Assembly: GCA_018651745.1 (NCBI GenBank)
Contig: JABIDL010000002.1
Coordinates: 1 to 42,878, forward strand
DNA: 42,878 bases
Reading direction: 5' to 3'
Origin: Candidatus Neomarinimicrobiota bacterium
Lineage (GTDB): Bacteria > Fidelibacterota > Marinisomatia > Marinisomatales > TCS55
Shown here: positions 36,583-42,878 of the stretch, piece after piece
How the letters are laid out: each line of letters begins with the position of its first letter
How positions within the stretch are numbered: position 1 is the stretch's first letter
Notes under the pieces: generated by a model
Told to the model about the DNA's origin: nothing
Databases searched by the model: none
What the model saw: only the letters and a program-made list of their open reading frames with translations
Translations under genes and position numbers: made by a program

Positions 36583-37161
36583 ATGAACAAACGTGAAGAA
36601 ATAATTCGGCAATTAGAAGCAAGTGCTCAGGTTAAACAAGAAATGGTTTCTCTTTGTGCGGATTCTATAGAAATGAGCGCCACTCTTTTAATTTCAGCCT
36701 TGAAAGACGGACATAAAGTGTTGTGGGTTGGAAATGGTGGTAGCGCCGGACAAGCACAGCATTTATCTACAGAACTTATTGGCGGTCTTAGAGATCACAC
36801 GTGGAAAGGATCTCCATCCATTTCTCTTACAGTTGATTCTTCCTTTATTACAGCATGGGCAAATGATGTCGGATTTGACTCAGTATTTTCCCAGCAAGTT
36901 GGTGCTTTAGGTATGGCTGGAGATGTGTTGGTTGCCATTTCAACCAGTGGGAATTCTGTAAACGTGATTGAAGCCGTTAAAAAAGCACAAACCATCGGTA
37001 TGAAAGTAATCGTGTTTACAGGGAATTCCGGCGGATTCTTAAAACCAATGGGAGACGTTGTTATTTCAATTCCAAGTGATGATTGTCAGCGTATTCAAGA
37101 GGGACATATTCTCGCGGGACACATCATGTGCGAACTCGTTGAGATGGAGTTCATACAATAA
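36583..37161 (+). CDS. Phosphoheptose isomerase-like SIS protein (GmhA family)
   Basis: GmhA isomerises sedoheptulose 7-phosphate to manno-heptose 7-phosphate for lipopolysaccharide core synthesis. The 192-aa SIS protein has WVGNGGSAGQAQHLSTELIG (47-66) with the likely metal ligands H60 and E64, SISLTVDSSF, AISTSGNSVNVIEA, and PSDDCQRIQEGHILAGHIMC with H180. These match GmhA rather than DnaA-initiator-associating DiaA, but the close relatives are hard to separate. Other heptose genes (hldE, gmhB) are not seen in the window. Confidence 0.83.
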   Translation: MNKREEIIRQLEASAQVKQEMVSLCADSIEMSATLLISALKDGHKVLWVGNGGSAGQAQHLSTELIGGLRDHTWKGSPSISLTVDSSFITAWANDVGFDSVFSQQVGALGMAGDVLVAISTSGNSVNVIEAVKKAQTIGMKVIVFTGNSGGFLKPMGDVVISIPSDDCQRIQEGHILAGHIMCELVEMEFIQ

Positions 37162-37168
37162 ACGATTC

Positions 37169-38062
37169 GTGGAAACACATATCCAGGATTATATCACCAT
37201 GATCCAGGTCGAAAAAAACCTGGCAATCAAAACAGTGGAAGCATACAAAAGAGATATTGGTCGGTATTTAAAGTTTCTTGAAGAGGAACAAAATGTTACT
37301 TCCATTTTGCGAGTAAAGGATGATGAAATTAGAGCATTTATAAGAGTTCTTTCCGATTTGAAACTTGCTCCATCAACGCTTCACCGAAATTTTTCTGCTA
37401 TCCGCTCGTACCATTCTTTTCTTGTCGAGTCCGAACTAACCAAGCATAATCCTGCACAATTATTAGATCCCCCCCGAATGACCAAAAAACTTCCTGATGT
37501 TTTAACTGCAAATGAAATTGAATCCATCATCAATGCAGTGACGGAAGATTCGTCGTCGTATCTCCGTGATAAATCAATGTTAGAAATGCTTTATTCTACA
37601 GGGTTACGGGTGTCGGAATTATGCGAACTTGAATTGGTAGATATTCAGAATAACTACGGGGTTCTTCGTATAAAGGGAAAAGGAAACAAGGAACGTTTGG
37701 TTCCGATTGGAAGAAATGCCGTAGATATGCTTGAAGAATACCTAAAAAACCTGAGAAAAAAATTGGGTGAAAAAAAGTTGGATAAAGGAAAAATATTTTT
37801 AAGCCTAAATGGTCGCCCACTTACCCGTGCCGCTGTTTGGCAAATACTAAAAAAATGGACGGCCCAGGCGGGAATTACAAAGAATATAAGTCCCCACACA
37901 TTCCGCCATTCGTTTGCGACGCATTTATTGGAAGGCGGTGCAGATCTTCGCGCCATTCAGGAAATGCTTGGACATGAGAGCATTACCACAACCGAATTAT
38001 ACACGCATTTGGACCGACAATATTTAGCTGAAGTTCATAAAAAATTCCATCCGAGGTGGTAA
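37169..38062 (+). CDS. XerC/XerD-type tyrosine recombinase
   Basis: This 297-aa tyrosine recombinase has the size and end motif (HKKFHPRW) of the Xer proteins that resolve chromosome dimers. The N-terminal SAM-like core-binding domain includes MIQVEKNLAIKTVEAYKRDI. The catalytic residues are R147, K171, H243, R246, H269 and nucleophile Y278 (TTTELYTHLDRQYL). The GTG at 37169 is preferred: it lies 7 nt after the gmhA-like stop and gives the correct length. Nothing suggests a phage integrase or an IntI-specific insertion. XerC or XerD cannot be decided. Confidence 0.9.
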   Translation: METHIQDYITMIQVEKNLAIKTVEAYKRDIGRYLKFLEEEQNVTSILRVKDDEIRAFIRVLSDLKLAPSTLHRNFSAIRSYHSFLVESELTKHNPAQLLDPPRMTKKLPDVLTANEIESIINAVTEDSSSYLRDKSMLEMLYSTGLRVSELCELELVDIQNNYGVLRIKGKGNKERLVPIGRNAVDMLEEYLKNLRKKLGEKKLDKGKIFLSLNGRPLTRAAVWQILKKWTAQAGITKNISPHTFRHSFATHLLEGGADLRAIQEMLGHESITTTELYTHLDRQYLAEVHKKFHPRW

Positions 38063-38713
38063 ATGGGCATTGCTTCTCTAGATCCGTCTGTTCAAATTAT
38101 TCTAATCCCTGTGATTTTATTTTCACTTTCATTTCACGAATTTTCACATGGTTGGGTAGCATTTCGGCTTGGTGATCCGACTGCGCAACAATATGGACGC
38201 TTAACTCTCAATCCAATTGCCCATTTGGATATGTTCGGAACTTTGGCGTTGTATTTCATGGGATTTGGTTGGGCAAAGCCTGTCCCGGTTGATGTGGGAA
38301 AGTTGAACAATCCCAGACGCGATGCCACGTGGGTTGCACTTGCCGGACCTGCTTCCAATTTTTTACTTGCACTAATCTGCGGTATTGGTTTTTCAGTTTT
38401 ATTTAGAATGATGGCAAATGGAACAGAAGTACCAACAGTTGTCATGAAGGTTCTACAAGTTGGTCTATTCATCAATATATCCTTAGGCGTTTTCAATTTC
38501 CTTCCAATTCCACCTTTAGATGGATCACGAATATTAGAAGGTTTTATTCCAATTGAACATCGTCACATTGTGCACAAAATGGAACATTATGGACCGATGG
38601 TTTTAATTGGATTGATAGCATTTGGTTGGATGACGGGCTTCAGCGTCATTTGGGTGATTATGGGACCGATAATTGGACTTTTATCAAGTTTATTTACTGC
38701 GGGATTATTATAA
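38063..38713 (+). CDS. Site-2 protease family membrane metalloprotease (M50)
   Basis: This 216-aa intramembrane protease of the short YwhC/S2P-like group has the zinc motif HEFSH near residues 25-29, followed by GRLTLNPIAHLD and the second zinc-binding motif NFLPIPPLDGSRIL. About five to six membrane segments are present, with no PDZ domain. It follows xer without a gap, and its stop overlaps the start of the next small gene. Its substrate is unknown. Confidence 0.88.
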   Translation: MGIASLDPSVQIILIPVILFSLSFHEFSHGWVAFRLGDPTAQQYGRLTLNPIAHLDMFGTLALYFMGFGWAKPVPVDVGKLNNPRRDATWVALAGPASNFLLALICGIGFSVLFRMMANGTEVPTVVMKVLQVGLFINISLGVFNFLPIPPLDGSRILEGFIPIEHRHIVHKMEHYGPMVLIGLIAFGWMTGFSVIWVIMGPIIGLLSSLFTAGLL

Positions 38714-38847
38714 TGACCGGACATTTGTTTAGGAGAATTATTCCAAAACGGCATCAGACGTCCCGATCTCTATTATGGACTGTGATCGTTTTACTTGCTG
38801 TTCTATTTTTAATCATGTATCTGAACGGCGTCAGTTTAGGCAGGTAA
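38713..38847 (+). CDS. Small single-helix membrane protein, unknown
   Basis: This 44-codon gene starts at an ATG overlapping the previous stop (TAATG) and ends 2 nt before the FTCD start. It encodes a basic N-terminus (MTGHLFRRIIPKRHQTSR) and one hydrophobic helix (about 20-37). The overlaps on both sides suggest a real, translationally coupled gene. I do not recognise it. It could be an accessory to the M50 protease or an unrelated small membrane protein. Confidence 0.5.
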   Translation: MTGHLFRRIIPKRHQTSRSLLWTVIVLLAVLFLIMYLNGVSLGR

Positions 38848-38849
38848 AA

Positions 38850-40550
38850 ATGAAACTGATTGAATGTGTACCCAATTTTAGCGAAGGGCGTGACCTTAAT
38901 AAAATCAAAATTATTACCGATGCAATTATAAACGTAGCGGGTATTACAGTTTTAGATGTGGATCCGGGTGAAGATACAAATCGTACCGTTGTTACGATTG
39001 TCGGGGAACCGGAAGCTGTCGCCGAAGCTGCATTTATTGGAATTCAATCGGCAGCAAACGTGTTGGATATGAGGTCTCACACCGGTGCACATGCACGTAT
39101 GGGCGCTACAGATGTATGCCCATTTATTCCTATTTCTGAGGTCACCATGGATGAATGTATTGAAGTTTCCAAACACGTTGGCGCTCGTGTTGGAAACGAG
39201 TTGGGTATTCCAATTTATTTATACGAGAAATCAGCCCAAAAAGTGGAACGAGGAAATTTAGCAACCGTCCGTCAGGGGGAATACGAAGGATTAGAAAAAA
39301 AGTTAAAAAATCCTGAATGGAAACCGGATTATGGTCCTGCAGACTTTAACCCAAAAACTGGGGCAACAGCAGTCGGTGCGCGGGAATTCCTGATTGCATA
39401 CAATATCAATTTAAATACTAAGGATAAGAGACTTGCTACGGATATTGCATTTGAACTTCGTGAAAAAGGACGAAGCAAACGGTTTCCAAATCCTCTCTCA
39501 AAAAATTTATTGGATGGAGAAATCGTTCGAAAAGATAACGGGAAACCTGTAAAAATCCCCGGGATGTTTAAGAATGTAAAAGCTGTCGGGTGGATTATTG
39601 AATCGTATCACCGAGCTCAAATATCCATTAATTTTACCAATTATAAACAATCTCCTGTGCACGAAGTATTTGACGCTGCATGTACGTTAGCAAATGAAAG
39701 GGGACTTAGAGTAACGGGGAGTGAACTTGTTGGGCTTATTCCGATGGCTGCGGTAAAAGAAGCGGGGATCCATTATTTAAAAAAACAGGGGCATACACCG
39801 GGTGTTCCTGAATCAGAAATTATTGAAACGGCTATCCAGTCGTTGGGGTTGCACGATGTTGCACACTTTGATCCGGAAGAAAAAATAATTGAATATGCTA
39901 TTCAAAATGAGGAGGCAAATCTCATGAATTCAACGATGAACGAATTTGTGGAGGAATTATCAACCAATAGCCCTGCGCCGGGTGGTGGTAGTGTCGCTGC
40001 TTTGGCAGGAAGTTTGGCCGCGGGACTCGCTGCAATGGTCTCAGCGCTTACCCATGAGAAAAAAGGATTCGAACTGACTAAAGATGAAATGGAATCCATT
40101 GGGCTTGAAGCGCAACATTTAAAAGATCGGTTCATTGCACTTGTGGATGAAGATACGTCAGCCTTTAATCAAATGATGGATGCCGGGCGACTGCCAAGCA
40201 AAACAGAAACAGAAAAATCTGATAAAAAATCAGCAATGGAAAAAGCCGCAAAAAACGGCGTCAATATCCCGATGGAAACGGCTGAATCAGCATTAAAAAT
40301 TCTAGAAATGACCGCTGTACTTGTGGAAAAAGGAAACCCGAATTCGGTAAGCGATGCCGGAGTAGCAGCCGAAATGGCACACGGTGCAGTTCGAGGTGGA
40401 ATTATGAATGTACGGATCAATCTTTCCGGTATTGGTGATCAGGAATTCGTGAAGGAAGCGATCGAAAAATCTGAAACACTTATACGCAAAGCAGATTCAC
40501 TGCAAGATGAAATTTATTCAAAGACTATGAATACTATTCAATCATCCTAA
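38850..40550 (+). CDS. Bifunctional glutamate formimidoyltransferase/formimidoyl-THF cyclodeaminase
   Basis: The N-terminal part (about residues 1-330) is formimidoyltransferase: KLIECVPNFSEGRD at the start and SHTGAHARMGATDVCPFI with H77/H81. The C-terminal part (about 359-560) is a cyclodeaminase with NSPAPGGGSVAALAGSLAAG. The fusion of 566 aa is like the FTCD of animals and Bacteroidetes. It would move a formimino group from formimidoglutamate to THF and release ammonia, linking histidine breakdown to folate. No hutH, hutU or hutI is adjacent. The ATG at 38850 was chosen over upstream starts that overlap the small membrane gene. Confidence 0.92.
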   Translation: MKLIECVPNFSEGRDLNKIKIITDAIINVAGITVLDVDPGEDTNRTVVTIVGEPEAVAEAAFIGIQSAANVLDMRSHTGAHARMGATDVCPFIPISEVTMDECIEVSKHVGARVGNELGIPIYLYEKSAQKVERGNLATVRQGEYEGLEKKLKNPEWKPDYGPADFNPKTGATAVGAREFLIAYNINLNTKDKRLATDIAFELREKGRSKRFPNPLSKNLLDGEIVRKDNGKPVKIPGMFKNVKAVGWIIESYHRAQISINFTNYKQSPVHEVFDAACTLANERGLRVTGSELVGLIPMAAVKEAGIHYLKKQGHTPGVPESEIIETAIQSLGLHDVAHFDPEEKIIEYAIQNEEANLMNSTMNEFVEELSTNSPAPGGGSVAALAGSLAAGLAAMVSALTHEKKGFELTKDEMESIGLEAQHLKDRFIALVDEDTSAFNQMMDAGRLPSKTETEKSDKKSAMEKAAKNGVNIPMETAESALKILEMTAVLVEKGNPNSVSDAGVAAEMAHGAVRGGIMNVRINLSGIGDQEFVKEAIEKSETLIRKADSLQDEIYSKTMNTIQSS

Positions 40551-40557
40551 TCGACCT

Positions 40558-42285
40558 ATGCAAATAAAGCCACTTTCTGAAGATCTTCAAAATAAAATTG
40601 CCGCCGGCGAGGTGGTGGAACGTCCGGCATCTGTTGTAAAGGAATTGGTAGAAAATAGTCTTGATGCTAATGCGAAAACTATTACGATTGTGGTTGAACA
40701 AGGTGGAGAAAAACTCATTCAGGTAACGGACGATGGTTCGGGAATTCCATCGGAGGAATTGACGCTTGCAGTCCAGCGATATACTACGAGCAAAATTGAA
40801 GAAGCAGACGATTTATTTAATATCCAGACTCTGGGATTCCGGGGAGAGGGACTTGCAAGTATTGCTGCCGTGGCTGAAATAGAATTAGCATCTTGTACGA
40901 ATGAAGAGGGGCATACCATCAAAGTAAAAAACGGGCAAGCAGGCGCGATTGAACCGGCTGCTGGTGTTAGGGGAACCCAAGTGACGGTTCGCAACCTGTT
41001 TTACAATACGCCTGCCCGTAAAAAATTCCTGAAAAAACCGCGTACCGAATTCCGAAAGATTGTAGATATGGTGCGACGATTTTCTCTCATGTATCCCGAA
41101 AACGGATTTAAACTTATTTCGGAAAATCGAAACGTTTTGGATCTCAAATCAGAATCGCTGGAAGATCGCATCTCAGCCGTAACAGATCCGTTATACAAAA
41201 ATAATATTTTATCGGTTAGCCTTGCGAAAGGTGATTATCTAGTGACCGGGTTCGTTGGGAATTTGACTCTTGTACGAAAAAAACCGGGTGAACAGTTTTT
41301 GTTTTTGAATAGGCGGTTTATCCACAATAGGATGATGAATTCTGCAGTGTACAATGCTTTTCGATCTCTCATAAACCGAGGAGAATATCCCTTTTTTGTT
41401 ATCAATTTATCGCTGCCGTTCGACCAAGTTGATGTGAATGTTCATCCAATGAAAACCGAAGTTCGTTTTAAAGATGAATGGCGACTGTATCATGTGGTGC
41501 GCTCTGCCGCTGAACAGGCACTCGAACCAATTTTATCCACGATACCGGATTTTTCTGCGCAAGAACCCGGAATTTCATTTTTCGCAAACCCAACCGCTTC
41601 TGAACATGAAAATCAGGCATCGATGGGGTTTGGAAGCCCGATAGAATTACCTCAACTTGATCGCGCTAAATCCTATGCTTCGAACCTGGCAGGTGGTGAG
41701 GCGCAGGAAGAATCGTTTGATTTTGAATCAATGTGGCAGGTGCATAAAAAATATATCGTGTCGCAGATTCAAAGCGGGTTGGTAATTATTGATCAACATG
41801 TAGCACACGAGCGGGTATTGTTTGAAGAAGCGCTTGCTTCCTTTGACGGTGATGCACTTGCTGCTCAAACGTTACTTTTTCCGGAAGTGGAAGAATTTAG
41901 TCCGGATGATTTTTCTGTTCTTTTAGAAATTTTGCCCTATTTAGAAAAAATGGGATTTCGGATGAAAGAATTTGGTGAAACATCGGTTATGGTTGAGGCT
42001 ATTCCATCCGAAATGGCGTGGGGAACAGAACGACTTGTCATCAAAGAAATGATTGATAATTATCAGGAATATCAAAAAAAACATGCATCATTTCAGGAAG
42101 CACTAGCTGCATCTTTTGCTTGTCATGCCGCTGTAAAAGCCGGCGACCAACTGACCCATGAGGAAATGTCTTCACTTGTGAATCGTTTGTTTGGAACTGA
42201 ACATCCTTACTATTGCCCGCATGGCCGCCCGGTGATCATTCAACTCTCTCTGGATGAACTCGATCAGCGGTTTGAACGAAGCTAA
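40558..42285 (+). CDS. mutL: DNA mismatch repair protein MutL, endonuclease type
   Basis: MutL couples mismatch recognition by MutS to strand incision. The 575-aa protein has the GHKL ATPase motifs ENSLDANAK, DDGSGI, GFRGEGLASI and FYNTPARKKFLK, and a C-terminal domain bearing the endonuclease motif DQHVAHERVLFE at 412-423 (the family consensus is DQHAxxERxxYE) plus CPHGRP near 553. These residues indicate an active nicking endonuclease, expected in bacteria without MutH. The stop at 42285 is followed by gene-poor DNA. Confidence 0.96.
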   Translation: MQIKPLSEDLQNKIAAGEVVERPASVVKELVENSLDANAKTITIVVEQGGEKLIQVTDDGSGIPSEELTLAVQRYTTSKIEEADDLFNIQTLGFRGEGLASIAAVAEIELASCTNEEGHTIKVKNGQAGAIEPAAGVRGTQVTVRNLFYNTPARKKFLKKPRTEFRKIVDMVRRFSLMYPENGFKLISENRNVLDLKSESLEDRISAVTDPLYKNNILSVSLAKGDYLVTGFVGNLTLVRKKPGEQFLFLNRRFIHNRMMNSAVYNAFRSLINRGEYPFFVINLSLPFDQVDVNVHPMKTEVRFKDEWRLYHVVRSAAEQALEPILSTIPDFSAQEPGISFFANPTASEHENQASMGFGSPIELPQLDRAKSYASNLAGGEAQEESFDFESMWQVHKKYIVSQIQSGLVIIDQHVAHERVLFEEALASFDGDALAAQTLLFPEVEEFSPDDFSVLLEILPYLEKMGFRMKEFGETSVMVEAIPSEMAWGTERLVIKEMIDNYQEYQKKHASFQEALAASFACHAAVKAGDQLTHEEMSSLVNRLFGTEHPYYCPHGRPVIIQLSLDELDQRFERS

Positions 42286-42367
42286 AGTCTAATAAAGATT
42301 ACGCTGGAATGGCTCGTATCGTTAGTAATGGGCTTGGTGAATGATTAAGCACCGTAACCCAAATATT

Positions 42368-42500
42368 ATCTAACGGAAAAAGTAACCTGCACAAACTTGG
42401 CTGAACTTTTGTTGACCGATGAACATAATGATTATCAAATCTTTCTAATTTCCAAAACCACGCTGCCAAGTTTTTGTGTCAGGTTGACTGGGGGTTATAT
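42368..42500. repeat. Imperfect inverted repeat with attC-like architecture
   Basis: Outer boxes ATCTAAC (42368-42374) and GTTATAT (42494-42500) are complementary at 6 of 7 positions. They are separated by unpaired spacers (GGAAAA and GGGG) from inner arms of about 21 and 25 nt (42381-42401 and 42465-42489), which are complementary apart from small bulges. The terminal part between the arms is 63 nt. Read on the - strand, the right-hand box is GTTAGAT, fitting the GTTRRRY core of integron attC sites, and the other box ATATAAC fits RYYYAAC at 6 of 7 positions. It follows the 3' end of the - strand HEPN-like gene, where attC sits in gene cassettes. The pairing was done by eye. A repeat remnant of another kind is possible. 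Confidence 0.4.
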
Positions 42501-42515
42501 TTACCCGTTCTTTAG

Positions 42516-42878
42516 TCATACACTATTTACTTTACGAACTGGTATTCTTTCATACAGGTCAATACCATTGCCTTCACAAAATTCTCTAACATCATTTGCG
42601 CCCAAAAGAATTAATTCTACTTTTGGTGTTGCAAATATTTCCGAACAGGAACTTACACCGTGAACCAAGCGATGTCTTTCTTCAAATGCAGTTTTAAAAT
42701 TTGACCAATTGTTTATAATTTTAGACAATAAAGGAAAATTTTGGTGATTAACCACTTCATCCTTCCATAGTTGTTTATAGTTATCTAAACCGTGACAACA
42801 AAATAGTTTTATCCGTATTTCCTTATTAGATGAATATCCCAATGCTATTATTGCTCTCCTTATAGTCCATTCAAAATG
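42516..42878 (-). CDS. HEPN-like domain protein, 5' end beyond the window
   Basis: This - strand reading frame is open from the window edge (42878) to TGA at 42516-42518, giving at least 120 residues of what looks like a small helical protein. It includes HFEWTIRRAIIALGY near the visible start and FEERHRLVHG further on; RHRLVH fits the Rx4-6H active-site pattern of HEPN domains, many of which are RNases in toxin-antitoxin or defence modules. The true start lies off the window, so the N-terminus is unknown. It is the only - strand gene in the window and adjoins an attC-like inverted repeat. The HEPN call is from motif and helical character, not from a search. Confidence 0.55.
   Translation of the reverse strand, partial: HFEWTIRRAIIALGYSSNKEIRIKLFCCHGLDNYKQLWKDEVVNHQNFPLLSKIINNWSNFKTAFEERHRLVHGVSSCSEIFATPKVELILLGANDVREFCEGNGIDLYERIPVRKVNSV

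Noticed and set aside
37169-38062. Integron integrase or phage integrase
   Set aside because: Length, end motif and genomic setting match housekeeping XerC/D; no IntI-specific extra helix is visible.
42397-42663. 88-codon open frame on the + strand
   Set aside because: Its 3' part overlaps the better-supported HEPN-like gene on the - strand and its start falls in the inverted repeat.
1-42878. tRNA, rRNA, CRISPR arrays, insertion sequences
   Set aside because: No cloverleaf-like segment, regular short repeats with spacers, or transposase-like protein was seen in the intergenic gaps or frames.

Overview
This window is a dense bacterial chromosomal segment of about 40% G+C by eye. The 41 intact genes I accept all lie on the + strand. 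Only a gene fragment cut by the right edge lies on the - strand. The cell is Gram-negative: it has LolCDE-like lipoprotein export, a TamB-like protein, an Omp85 barrel and lipoproteins. Several traits point to the FCB superphylum, most plausibly Candidatus Marinimicrobia (SAR406) or a relative: folP next to the diadenylate cyclase gene cdaA, a ClpC unfoldase, a bacterial group II geranylgeranylglyceryl-phosphate-synthase-like protein, and a MoxR/DUF58 cluster. The phylum is inferred from gene content, not measured.

Layout. (1) 1-378 has no convincing gene. (2) 379-5114 is a cytochrome c maturation operon in the order ccmE-ccmF-(short CcmI-like)-ccmA-ccmB-ccmC-ccmD. CcmE carries Cys in place of the heme-binding His, and no ccmG or ccmH is present, so this looks like the alternative 'Ccm*' system. 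(3) 5120-9685 holds an archaeal-type (type II) GAPDH, a metallo-beta-lactamase hydrolase, metF, tilS and hpt. (4) 9698-16093 holds ftsH, folP, cdaA, prfB (with a textbook +1 programmed frameshift) and lysS. The order tilS-hpt-ftsH...folP...lysS is an old conserved neighbourhood. (5) 16132-19210 holds two LolC/E permeases and the LolD ATPase. (6) 19241-23773 holds clpC and dnaK, separated by a leader with a direct repeat; dnaK ends at a strong intrinsic terminator. (7) 23877-30068 is an envelope block: TamB-like protein, Omp85 protein and a TPR lipoprotein. (8) 30085-32936 is a short MoxR ATPase, DUF58 and BatD/DUF4381-like lipoprotein cluster. (9) 32987-42285 holds efp-accB-accC, an orphan gcvH, a GGGP/HepGP-synthase-like gene, a gmhA-like gene, a xerC/D recombinase gene, an M50 protease gene, a 44-aa membrane peptide, a bifunctional FTCD gene and mutL. 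(10) 42286-42878 has a long imperfect inverted repeat with attC-like architecture next to the 3' end of a truncated HEPN-like gene on the - strand.

Most of the window is core metabolism and envelope maintenance. The points that stand out are the Cys-type CcmE with a CcmGH-less operon, two archaeal-type enzymes (GAPDH and GGGP synthase) in a bacterial background, and the attC-like element with a HEPN-like gene at the right edge. A weaker VCR-like motif at base 1 raises the possibility that the segment is bordered by integron-type sequence. No rRNA, tRNA, CRISPR array or insertion sequence was seen.
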